Below are positions 41,735-49,000 of a DNA stretch of 64,000 bases, piece by piece. The stretch is from Amycolatopsis sp. CA-230715 (GTDB lineage: Bacteria > Actinomycetota > Actinomycetes > Mycobacteriales > Pseudonocardiaceae): the NCBI RefSeq assembly GCF_018736145.1, contig NZ_CP059997.1, positions 2,231,501-2,295,500 on the forward strand. The letters run 5' to 3'. The stretch's first letter is position 1; each line of letters opens with the position of its first letter. The notes beneath the pieces are model-generated. The model was not told the DNA's origin, searched no databases, and saw only the letters and a list, made by a program, of their open reading frames with translations. The position numbers and the translations under genes are program-made.

Positions 41735-42076
41735 AGCGGTGGAGCTCCGGCCGTGAATTCGTAGGTGCACGCCCGCCGTGCGCCACGAGCGACTGAGGCT
41801 GCGCCACCGAGACGCCAAACTGGCTCCGGTCGACACCAGTCAGCCATCATCTACACACCTGGGCAACACCAGCACATCACGCTGGCTTCGCCATCGGTCG
41901 ACATGCAAACCAAGGCATATTTGCTGGTGAAAGCCACCTTCTAAACCAGGTGCCGTCGACACTTGCCATGGCGCCAAAGATGCGCCATAGTGGCGCCATA
42001 CGAACGACGGCATGGCGGAGTGACCACGCGCCGCGGACCAACCCGCCGTCGACCCGAAGCCCGGAAAGGGAAATCC
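41735..42076. other. regulatory intergenic region before the exporter operon
   Basis: No gene is seen in 342 bp. Composition is less GC-rich between 41850 and 41960. The right part holds the three 11-bp repeats at 41969-42001; further GCGCCA/ACGCCA half-copies occur near 41772-41807. Confidence 0.55.
41969..42001. promoter_or_regulatory. three tandem 11-bp repeats with GCGCCA core
   Basis: TGGCGCCAAAG, ATGCGCCATAG and TGGCGCCATAC follow one another without gap, so the GCGCCA cores start exactly 11 bp apart (41971, 41982, 41993). The outer two also form an ATGGCGCCA/TGGCGCCAT palindrome pair. This is the spacing of operators read by SARP-type activators. They lie 76 bp before the exporter gene. 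Confidence 0.6.
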
Positions 42077-43036
42077 ATGGCCACTCCGTCACGCCCGCCC
42101 GCGATCACCGCGGCCGGGCTGCGCAAGTCGTTCGGTGAGCACGTCGTGCTCGACGGCATCGACTTGCACGTCCAGCGCGGCACGGTGTTCTCGCTGCTCG
42201 GCGCCAACGGGGCGGGGAAGACCACCACGGTCAAGATCCTCTCCACGCTGCTCACCGCGGACGCCGGTACAGCCGCGGTCGCCGGGCACGACCTCGCCAC
42301 CGATCCCGACGGCGTGCGCGGCGCGATCGGTGTCACCGGCCAGTTCTCCGCGGTGGACAACCTGTTCACCGGGCGGGAGAACCTGCTCCTGATGGCCGAT
42401 CTGCACCACCTCGACCGCGCGGAGGGCAGGCGGCGCGCCGACGACCTGCTCGAACGGTTCGACCTGACCGAGGCGGCCGGGAAAACGGCCGCGACCTACT
42501 CCGGGGGCATGCGACGGCGGCTCGACCTCGCGATGACGCTGGTCGGCGACCCCGAGGTGATCTTCCTCGACGAGCCGACCACCGGACTCGACCCCCGCGC
42601 CCGGCTCCGCATGTGGGAAATCGTGCGCGGTCTCGTGGCGCACGGCGTCACCATCTTCCTCACCACGCAGTACCTCGACGAGGCCGACGAACTCGCCGAC
42701 CGGATCGCGGTCCTCAATGCCGGGCGCGTGGTCGCGGAGGGCACCGCCGAGGAGCTGAAGCGCCGGATTCCCGGCGGCCACGTCGAACTGCGCTTCGCCG
42801 ACGCGCGCGAGTTCGACGCCGCCGCCCGCGTCCTCGCGAACGCTTCCGGTGACGAGGACGCGCTCACGCTGCGCGTTCCGAGCGACGGCGACGTCCACTC
42901 GCTGCGGACCCTGCTCACCCGGCTCGACGACGAGCGCGTCGCCGTCGAGGCGCTCAACCTGCACACGCCCGATCTCGACGACGTTTTCCTCGCCCTCACC
43001 GGAAATCCCACCCACGAGAAAGCACCCATCCGATGA
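42077..43036 (+). CDS. DrrA-like ABC exporter ATPase
   Basis: A 319-residue ATPase of the daunorubicin-resistance (DrrA) subfamily. Walker A is LGANGAGKTTTVKIL at about 48-62, the signature is YSGGMRRRLDLAMTL, Walker B is VIFLDEPTTGLDPRAR, and the switch histidine is replaced by Gln in LTTQYLDEADELAD as in DrrA. The C-terminal 80 residues form the usual DrrA tail. It powers the membrane protein encoded next (4-bp ATGA overlap), exporting a drug-like molecule. AAAGGG lies about 8 nt before the ATG. Confidence 0.92.
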   Translation: MATPSRPPAITAAGLRKSFGEHVVLDGIDLHVQRGTVFSLLGANGAGKTTTVKILSTLLTADAGTAAVAGHDLATDPDGVRGAIGVTGQFSAVDNLFTGRENLLLMADLHHLDRAEGRRRADDLLERFDLTEAAGKTAATYSGGMRRRLDLAMTLVGDPEVIFLDEPTTGLDPRARLRMWEIVRGLVAHGVTIFLTTQYLDEADELADRIAVLNAGRVVAEGTAEELKRRIPGGHVELRFADAREFDAAARVLANASGDEDALTLRVPSDGDVHSLRTLLTRLDDERVAVEALNLHTPDLDDVFLALTGNPTHEKAPIR

Positions 43037-43824
43037 GCACCCAGTCCTATGCCCTGCGCGACTCGGCCACTATGCTGCGCCGCAACCTCAAGCACCTGGC
43101 CCGCTACCCGTCCATGACGGTGGTGCTCGTCGGGATGCCGATCGTCTTCCTGCTGCTGTTCGTCTACGTGTTCGGCAACACCCTCGGCGCCGGGATCGGC
43201 GGTGCGGGCGGCGGCCGCGCGGTCTACGTCAACTACGTCGTGCCCGCGATCATCCTGATGACCATTTCCGCGACCGTCCAGGGCACCGCGGTCTCGGTCG
43301 CGATGGACATGACCGAGGGCATCGTCGCCCGGTTCCGCACCATGTCCATCGCCCGCGTCTCCGTGCTCACCGGGCACGTCTTCGGCAGCCTCATCCAGTC
43401 GATGCTCAGCATCGCGGCCGTTTTCGGGGTGGCGTTCCTGGTCGGGTTCCGGCCGTCGGCCGGTGTCGGCGCCTGGTTCGCGACGGCGGGGCTCGTCGCG
43501 CTGATGTCGTTCGCCTTCATCTGGCTGTTCGTCGCGTTCGGACTGGCGGCCAAGACGGTCGAATCCGCGAGCAACGTCGGGATGCCGCTGATCCTGCTGC
43601 CCTTCCTCGGCAGCGGTTTCGTGCCGACGGATTCGATGCCTGCCGTGCTGCGCTGGTTCGCCGAGTACCAGCCCTTCACCCCGCTCATCGAGACCCTGCG
43701 CGGCCTGCTGATGGACAAGCCGCTCGGCGCCAACGCCGTGCTGGCGGTCGGCTGGTGCGTCGTCGTGGCGCTCGGCGGCTACCTGTGGTCGAAGAAGCTG
43801 TTCAACCGCGAGTCCGCGAACTGA
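43033..43824 (+). CDS. DrrB-like ABC-2 exporter permease
   Basis: A 263-residue ABC-2 type membrane protein with six helices. It starts LRRNLKHLARYPSMTVVLVG, contains the conserved YVNYVVPAIILM and MTEGIVARFRTMSIARVSVL segments, and has FLGSGFVPTDSMPAVLRWF near the C-terminus. It pairs with the ATPase to export an unknown hydrophobic compound. The P450 gene starts 26 bp after its stop and is probably co-transcribed. Confidence 0.92.
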   Translation: MSTQSYALRDSATMLRRNLKHLARYPSMTVVLVGMPIVFLLLFVYVFGNTLGAGIGGAGGGRAVYVNYVVPAIILMTISATVQGTAVSVAMDMTEGIVARFRTMSIARVSVLTGHVFGSLIQSMLSIAAVFGVAFLVGFRPSAGVGAWFATAGLVALMSFAFIWLFVAFGLAAKTVESASNVGMPLILLPFLGSGFVPTDSMPAVLRWFAEYQPFTPLIETLRGLLMDKPLGANAVLAVGWCVVVALGGYLWSKKLFNRESAN

Positions 43825-43850
43825 TTTCCCTTACCACGTCAGGAGAAACC

Positions 43851-45047
43851 GTGAATCCCGAACTGGCATCGCTGCCGACGGAACGTCCGGCAGGCTGCCC
43901 CTTCGACCCGCCCGCGGAGCTGGCGCGGATCCGCGAGCAGAGCCCGATCAGGCGGATGCGCTACCCCGACGGCCACCTCGGCTGGCTGGTGACCGGGCAC
44001 GCGCTCGCCCGCGAGGTGGCCTCCGATCTCCGCTTCAGCTCGCGGTACGAGCTCATGCACTTCCCGACCCCGCTGCCCGGGGTCACCGAGGCGCCGCCCG
44101 CGCCGGTCGGCGATCTCACCGGGATCGACCCGCCGCACCACACCCGCTACCGGAAGCTGCTCACCGGCAAGTTCACCGTCCGCCGGATGCGCCTGCTGAC
44201 CGACCGCATCGGCGAGATCAGCGCCGAGCACCTGGACGCCATGGCGCTGCAGGGCCCGCCCGCCGATCTGGTGCGGGCCTACGCGCAGCCCGTTCCGGCG
44301 ATGGTGATCTGCGAGCTGCTCGGCGTGCCGTACGCCGATCGCGAGTCGTTCCAGGAGAAAGCGCTGTCGATGAACGACGCGGGCGCCACGCTGGACGAGA
44401 TCGGGGCCGCCTACACCGGCATCCAGGAATACGTGCGGGAACTGGTGCTGGCCAAGCGCGCGAAGCCCACCGACGATCTGCTCAGCGATCTCACCACGAC
44501 CGAGCTCACCGACGAGGAACTCGCGGGTGTCGGGGCGTTCCTGCTCGGCGCGGGCCTGGACACCACCGCGAACATGATCGCGCTCGGCACGTTCGCCCTG
44601 CTGGAGAACCCGGACCAGCTCGCCGCGCTGCGCGCCGATCCCGGGAAGGCCGACCAGGCCGTCGAAGAACTGCTGCGCTACCTGACGATCACGCACACGG
44701 GCGCACGAGCGGCGCTGGAAGACGTCGAGATCGGCGGCCAGCTGGTGAAAGCGGGGGAAACCGTGACCATCTCGGCACAGGCCGCGAACCGCGATCCGGA
44801 AAAGTTCGCGAATCCGGACGTCCTCGATCTCCAGCGGCACGCCGCCGGGCACCTGACCTTCGGGCACGGCGTGCACCAGTGCCTCGGCCAGCAGCTCGCC
44901 CGCGTCGAAATGCGCGTCGCGTTCCCCGCGCTGCTCGATCGGTTCCCGGGACTGCGCCTCGCGATCCCCGCCGAAGAAGTGCCGATGCGCACCGGCACCG
45001 ACATATACGGCGTGCACCGGCTCCCGGTCACCTGGGACGGCGCGTAG
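43851..45047 (+). CDS. cytochrome P450
   Basis: A 398-residue soluble bacterial P450. The oxygen-binding I helix is LLGAGLDTTANMIALG, the ExxR pair is in EELLRYL, and the haem loop is FGHGVHQCLGQQLARVEMR with the cysteine ligand. The start GTG follows AGGAGAAACC; the frame is open further upstream only by GC bias. Its pattern recalls the CYP105/CYP107 clans of actinomycetes, which oxidise natural products and xenobiotics. Position behind an exporter suggests that oxidation and export act on the same compound. Confidence 0.93.
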   Translation: MNPELASLPTERPAGCPFDPPAELARIREQSPIRRMRYPDGHLGWLVTGHALAREVASDLRFSSRYELMHFPTPLPGVTEAPPAPVGDLTGIDPPHHTRYRKLLTGKFTVRRMRLLTDRIGEISAEHLDAMALQGPPADLVRAYAQPVPAMVICELLGVPYADRESFQEKALSMNDAGATLDEIGAAYTGIQEYVRELVLAKRAKPTDDLLSDLTTTELTDEELAGVGAFLLGAGLDTTANMIALGTFALLENPDQLAALRADPGKADQAVEELLRYLTITHTGARAALEDVEIGGQLVKAGETVTISAQAANRDPEKFANPDVLDLQRHAAGHLTFGHGVHQCLGQQLARVEMRVAFPALLDRFPGLRLAIPAEEVPMRTGTDIYGVHRLPVTWDGA

Positions 45048-45055
45048 ACCGAACG

Positions 45056-45086
45056 GCTCCAGACCGGCCAGGGGGCGGTCTGGAGC
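45056..45086. terminator. terminator hairpin
   Basis: GCTCCAGACCG (45056-45066) and CGGTCTGGAGC (45076-45086) pair perfectly around a 9-nt loop, 9 bp after the P450 stop. It serves the exporter-P450 operon and possibly the convergent TetR gene. A GTCCACAATGGTC motif copy follows at 45096-45108. Confidence 0.8.
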
Positions 45087-45107
45087 AGTTCGACCGTCCA
45101 CAATGGT

Positions 45108-45689
45108 CTATCCGGTAGCGGCGTCAAGCAGGGCTTCCGCGGCGGCCCTGGCGGAACGGCCGCACGCCGCGTCGTTGAGCACCATCGCGCGGGTCGCGGC
45201 CCCGTCGGCGAGCATCACGAGCTGTTCGGCGAGCACACCGGGACGCGGCGCGCCGAGCGTGCGCACCAATTCGGTGACGCGGCGCGCGAACCGCTGCTTC
45301 TGTTCGCGCGTGTACGCGTGCACGGGACTGTCCGGATCGGGGAATTCGGCCGCGGCGTCGACGAAGGGGCACCCCCGGATCGGCCCGGTTCCGTTGTCCG
45401 GCACCGTGAACAACGCGAGCAGCCGTTCCCGTACTGGAAGGTCCTCGCGGTCGAGCGCGCCTTCGATGGTGCGCCCCGTTTCCGAGAGATGGCTCAGGTA
45501 CGCCACCACCAACTGGTCCTTGGTGGGGAAATGGGCGTAGAGGGTGCGCTTCGACACCGGCGCGCTCGCCGCCACCTGTTCCATGCCGGTGGCGGTGATC
45601 CCGCGCGCCTCGAACAGCGCGGTGGCCGCGGCGAGGATGCGCTCCCGTCCCCCGCGCCCTCGGCGGCGCACCACTTCCTGATCAGCCAC
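45108..45689 (-). CDS. TetR family regulator
   Basis: A 193-residue regulator. The helix-turn-helix is MEQVAASAPVSKRTLYAHFP at about residues 36-55, followed by LVVAYLSHLSETGR; the C-terminal half with RGCPFVDAAAEFPDP matches a common actinobacterial TetR subgroup. Its GTG start lies 6 nt behind a TATACT -10 box that overlaps one of two operator copies, so it should repress itself and the divergent nitroreductase gene. Confidence 0.92.
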   Translation of the reverse strand: MADQEVVRRRGRGGRERILAAATALFEARGITATGMEQVAASAPVSKRTLYAHFPTKDQLVVAYLSHLSETGRTIEGALDREDLPVRERLLALFTVPDNGTGPIRGCPFVDAAAEFPDPDSPVHAYTREQKQRFARRVTELVRTLGAPRPGVLAEQLVMLADGAATRAMVLNDAACGRSARAAAEALLDAATG

Positions 45690-45695
45690 CCCTTA

Positions 45696-45701
45696 AGTAT
45701 A
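45696..45701 (-). promoter_or_regulatory. -10 box of the tetR-type gene
   Basis: TATACT on the minus strand lies 6 nt before the GTG at 45689 and overlaps the first operator copy. Confidence 0.6.
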
Positions 45702-45714
45702 CACCGCCGTTTAC
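45697..45714. promoter_or_regulatory. TetR operator copy 1
   Basis: An 18-bp site, GTATACACCGCCGTTTAC, overlaps the TetR -10 box. It shares GTAnACnnnnCCGTTTAC with the copy at 45749-45766. Confidence 0.7.
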
Positions 45715-45748
45715 CTTGGCTCGGCCCTCCGCTACAGTCGGCCACTAG

Positions 45749-45766
45749 GTACACGAAACCGTTTAC
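45749..45766. promoter_or_regulatory. TetR operator copy 2
   Basis: GTACACGAAACCGTTTAC lies just behind a TACAGT -10 box (45733-45738) and before the AAGGAGA ribosome site of the nitroreductase, where a bound repressor would block transcription. Confidence 0.7.
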
Positions 45767-45780
45767 TTAAGGAGATTCCC

Positions 45781-46455
45781 GTGGAGCATCTGCCCGACTA
45801 CGCCGAACACCTGATCAGGGCGCGGCGGGCCACGCGCGCGTTCCGGCCCGACGCCGTACCGGAGGAGACCTTGCGGGCGGTGTTTTCCCTGGCGGGCGCG
45901 GCACCGTCGAACTCCAACACGCAGCCGTGGCACATCGAGGTCGTCAGCGGTGCGGCGCGCGAACGCCTCGGCGACGCACTGGTCGAAGCACACGCCGAAA
46001 AGCGCCTTTCGATGGACTTCCCGTACCACGACGGCCTCTACCAAGGGACCTACCAGCGACGGCGCCAGCAGGCGGGCGAGCGGATGTACTCGGCCGTCGG
46101 GATCGGCCGCGAAGACCGCACCGCGCGCGAGGCGTACAACGCCGAAAGCCTGCGGTTCTACGGGGCGCCGCACGTCGCGTTGCTGTTCACCGCGCCCAAC
46201 GCGGAAGCGCGCATGGCCGCCGACGTCGGCATCTACGCGCAGACCCTGATGCTGGCGATGACGGCGCACGGCATCGCGAGCTGCCCGCAGGGCCTGCTGG
46301 GCTTCTACGCGGACACCGTGCGCGCCGAACTGGGCGTCGAGAACCGGAAGCTCCTGCTCGGCATCTCGTTCGGGTACGCCGATGCCACCGCGCCCGCGAA
46401 CCGCGTCCGCATCCCGCGCGCCGAACTGGACGAAACCACGCGCTTCCACGCGTGA
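45781..46455 (+). CDS. nitroreductase family protein
   Basis: A 224-residue FMN-dependent nitroreductase-like protein. FMN-binding parts are IRARRATRAFRPDAVPEETL, GAAPSNSNTQPWHIEVV and GIASCPQGLLGFY; the fold and length match the NfsB/Frp-like family. It reduces nitro compounds or quinones with NAD(P)H. GTG start with AAGGAGA 6 nt upstream. The divergent TetR and its two operators indicate inducible expression, probably by a toxic substrate. Confidence 0.9.
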   Translation: MEHLPDYAEHLIRARRATRAFRPDAVPEETLRAVFSLAGAAPSNSNTQPWHIEVVSGAARERLGDALVEAHAEKRLSMDFPYHDGLYQGTYQRRRQQAGERMYSAVGIGREDRTAREAYNAESLRFYGAPHVALLFTAPNAEARMAADVGIYAQTLMLAMTAHGIASCPQGLLGFYADTVRAELGVENRKLLLGISFGYADATAPANRVRIPRAELDETTRFHA

Positions 46456-46546
46456 TCGCGGGGACCGTTTTTTCCGGGGCCATTTCCCGAATCTCGCCAT
46501 GAATCGAGAAAAGAATGGCTATCTCGGCCGCCCGGAAATGCCGGAG

Positions 46547-46552
46547 TACGAT
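46547..46552 (+). promoter_or_regulatory. -10 box of the tetR-type gene
   Basis: TACGAT lies 7 nt before the ATG at 46560 and supports that start over an in-frame ATG 15 codons upstream. Confidence 0.5.
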
Positions 46553-46559
46553 CGGCCGT

Positions 46560-47177
46560 ATGGACAGTGCGCCCGGCGAAGTCACCGACAAGCGCCTCCT
46601 GCGCGGCGCGCGGACGCGGCAGCTCGTGCTCGAACACGCCGTCGACGTCGCCTCACTCGAAGGGCTCGACGGGGTGAGCTTCGGGCGGCTGGCCACCGGC
46701 GCCGGGCTCAGCAAGGCCGGGGTGCAGACCTTGTTCAAGACCAAGGAAATCCTGCAGCTGGCCACCGTCGACCACGCGCGCGCGAGGTTCGTCGAAGCGG
46801 TCGTGCGGCCCGCGCTGTCCGCGCCGCGCGGCGCGGCCCGACTCCGCGCGCTGGTCGAAAACTGGATCGTCTACGCCGAAACCCCGTTGTTCGCCGGCGG
46901 GTGCTTCCGCGCCGCGAACCTGGCCGAGTACGACAGCCGCCCCGGTCCGATCCGCGACGCGCTGGTCCGCGACACCCACGACTGGACCGGCGTCCTCGCG
47001 GGGGAACTGCGGCACGCGGTGGCGGCGGGCGAGATCGCCGGGCTGGACGCCGATCTCGCCGCGTTCCAGCTCGACGCCGTGCTGTGCGCCACGAACACGG
47101 CACTGCGGCTCGGGGATTGCGACGCGGTGAGCAGGGTTCGCCGCATCGTCGACGGCCTACTCGCGCCCCTTCGCTGA
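46560..47177 (+). CDS. TetR family regulator
   Basis: A 205-residue regulator whose helix-turn-helix FGRLATGAGLSKAGVQTLFK lies at about residues 39-58, and whose C-terminal part has PLFAGGCFRAANLAEYDSRP, typical of the TetR_C_16-like group. It overlaps the convergent EamA transporter gene by 21 bp at the 3' ends. Nothing next to it is an obvious target; the nitroreductase upstream already has its own TetR. Confidence 0.88.
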   Translation: MDSAPGEVTDKRLLRGARTRQLVLEHAVDVASLEGLDGVSFGRLATGAGLSKAGVQTLFKTKEILQLATVDHARARFVEAVVRPALSAPRGAARLRALVENWIVYAETPLFAGGCFRAANLAEYDSRPGPIRDALVRDTHDWTGVLAGELRHAVAAGEIAGLDADLAAFQLDAVLCATNTALRLGDCDAVSRVRRIVDGLLAPLR

Positions 47178-48029
47178 CGTCGCGCGCACTTCACCCGCGA
47201 CGGCGGCCACGATGACGACGGCGCCGAGCAGCACAGCGGGCCGGAACGGCTCGCCCAGCACGACCACCCCCGCGAGCCAGGCAACCACGGGCACCGCGTA
47301 GGCGTAGGTGCTGACCAGCGAGACGGGAGCCGCGCGCAGCAACCGGTTGTACAGCACGAACCCGGCGAGCGAGTCGACGAGCACGAGATCCGCGAGCGCG
47401 AGCCAGGACTCGGTGCGCGCGGGCGTGAACTCCTCACCGGCGACGGCACCGAGCACCAGGAGCAACAAGCCACCCGCCACCAGTTGCACCGCGGCCGCGG
47501 GTATCGGCGGAGGCAGCGTCTCGGCGCGCGCCGCCCAGACCGTGCCCGCCGCCCAGGTGACCGCGGCGGCCAGCACCAGCAGCCCCCACGCCGACCACCG
47601 GCCGCCCGAGTCGGCGACCAGCACCACGGCCACCCCGGCGAACCCGGTGACCACCCGCGCCACCGCGCCCTTGCCGCAGCGCTCACCCAGCACCGCGCGC
47701 AGCAGCACCACCCACAGCGGGACGGCCGCGACGAGCAGCGCCGCGGTGCCCGCGAACAGGTGCCGCGAAGCGACCGCGACCATGCCCTGCGCGCCGAGCA
47801 AGCACGCCCCCACTCCCGCAGCGATGGCGACATGTCGACACCGGAGTTCCCGGAACGCGCGGGGTCGGAAGGCCACGAGCACGATTCCGGCGGTGAGGAA
47901 GACCGCGCCCGAAGCCGACAGCGGCGGCAACGTCGCCACCATCACCCGGATCGCCGGGAACGACGAACCCCAGCATAGCCACAACGACACCATCGCGACG
48001 AGCGTGCGGACCGGAACGGCGGACGACAT
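47157..48029 (-). CDS. EamA/DMT family exporter
   Basis: A 290-residue transporter with ten membrane helices in two EamA repeats (about 5-135 and 150-282). Repeat starts show LWLCWGSSFPAIRVMVATLP and TWAAGTVWAARAE; YNRLLRAAPVSLVSTYAYAVPV is the conserved end of the second repeat. Such proteins export amino acids or metabolites. The ATG at 48029 was chosen over an upstream in-frame start that would lie in the promoter. It is divergent from a LysR gene with 78 bp between, the classic arrangement for regulation. Confidence 0.9.
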   Translation of the reverse strand: MSSAVPVRTLVAMVSLWLCWGSSFPAIRVMVATLPPLSASGAVFLTAGIVLVAFRPRAFRELRCRHVAIAAGVGACLLGAQGMVAVASRHLFAGTAALLVAAVPLWVVLLRAVLGERCGKGAVARVVTGFAGVAVVLVADSGGRWSAWGLLVLAAAVTWAAGTVWAARAETLPPPIPAAAVQLVAGGLLLLVLGAVAGEEFTPARTESWLALADLVLVDSLAGFVLYNRLLRAAPVSLVSTYAYAVPVVAWLAGVVVLGEPFRPAVLLGAVVIVAAVAGEVRATSAKGRE

Positions 48030-48107
48030 GGCACCAGCACACCGTCGCCGGGCCCATGATTCCAACGACTACTGGTCATATCGGTCATGCACTGGGATCA
48101 TGGCTCG

Positions 48108-48947
48108 GTGGATCTCACCATCGGACAGGTGCGGGCACTGCTGGCGATCGGCGAGCACGGCAGCTTCACCCGCGCCGCCGGGGAACTCGGCCTGACCCAG
48201 TCCGCGGTCAGCCGCACGATCGCCGCGCTGGAACGCCTGCTGGGCGGCCAGCTCGTCCACCGTGGACCCGAGGGCGCGGCGCTGACCGCGCTGGGCAGGG
48301 AGGTCGCCGGACACGGGCACGCCGCCGTCGGGCACCTGCGGGCGATCGAAGCGCTCGCCCACCGGCCGGAAGCACCGCGGCTGCGGATCGGCGCCGTCGC
48401 CAGCGCGCTGGTCCACCTCGTGCCCGCCGCGCTCGCCGAGTGGCCGGACCTGGACGCGCTCACGGTCGTCGGCGACGACGACGAACTCGCCGAGTGGTTC
48501 ACCGACAGCACCGTCGATCTCGCGGTGAGCACCACCCGCATCCCCGGTTCGAAGCCGATCTCCACGCTCACCGACGAATTCCTCGCGGTGCTGCCGCGGC
48601 GCCACCGGCTCGGCCGCGCGAGCCGGATCGCGCTCGCCGATCTCGTGCGCGCCGGTGTCGCCGATCCCGGCGGGACCTGCGGACCGCTGCTCACCGCCGC
48701 GTTCGCCGAGGAGGGAGTCACCTGGGCGCCCGATCACACGGTCCGCGACGCCGCCACGGTGTTCGCGATGGTCGCGGCCGGGATCACCGCGGGCGTGGTC
48801 CCCGCGCTCGCCGTTCCGCGGCCCGCCCCGGACGGGGTGGTCGTGCGGGCGCTCGACCCGCCCGTGCACCGCACCCTCCACGTCCACGCCGACCGGCGGA
48901 GCCCCAGCGCCCGCAAGCTCGCGGCGCTGCTCGGCACCGCGCGGTGA
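48108..48947 (+). CDS. LysR family transcriptional regulator
   Basis: A 279-residue LysR-type regulator with the helix-turn-helix GSFTRAAGELGLTQSAVSRT at about residues 20-39 and a shortened effector domain. The GTG start is supported by GATCAT 6 nt upstream; an ATG 7 codons earlier is in frame. It probably controls the divergent EamA exporter. The effector is likely the exported metabolite. Confidence 0.92.
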   Translation: MDLTIGQVRALLAIGEHGSFTRAAGELGLTQSAVSRTIAALERLLGGQLVHRGPEGAALTALGREVAGHGHAAVGHLRAIEALAHRPEAPRLRIGAVASALVHLVPAALAEWPDLDALTVVGDDDELAEWFTDSTVDLAVSTTRIPGSKPISTLTDEFLAVLPRRHRLGRASRIALADLVRAGVADPGGTCGPLLTAAFAEEGVTWAPDHTVRDAATVFAMVAAGITAGVVPALAVPRPAPDGVVVRALDPPVHRTLHVHADRRSPSARKLAALLGTAR

Positions 48948-48988
48948 TCACGTTCCGTGTTCCCGCCTTTCGGCGGGTTCCGCGCCGG

Positions 48989-48994
48989 TAAGGT
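48989..48994 (+). promoter_or_regulatory. -10 box of the second LAL gene
   Basis: TAAGGT lies 6 nt before the ATG at 49001. Confidence 0.55.
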
Positions 48995-49000
48995 CGGCAC

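Noticed and set aside
37156..45047. A biosynthetic gene cluster (methyltransferase, acyltransferase, AMP-ligase, exporter, P450)
   Set aside because: No polyketide synthase, NRPS, terpene or other core enzyme is present, and the genes are on both strands in separate units.
47157..47177. A frameshift at the overlap of the TetR and EamA genes
   Set aside because: Both proteins have normal ends; the 21-bp overlap is a convergent 3' overlap only.
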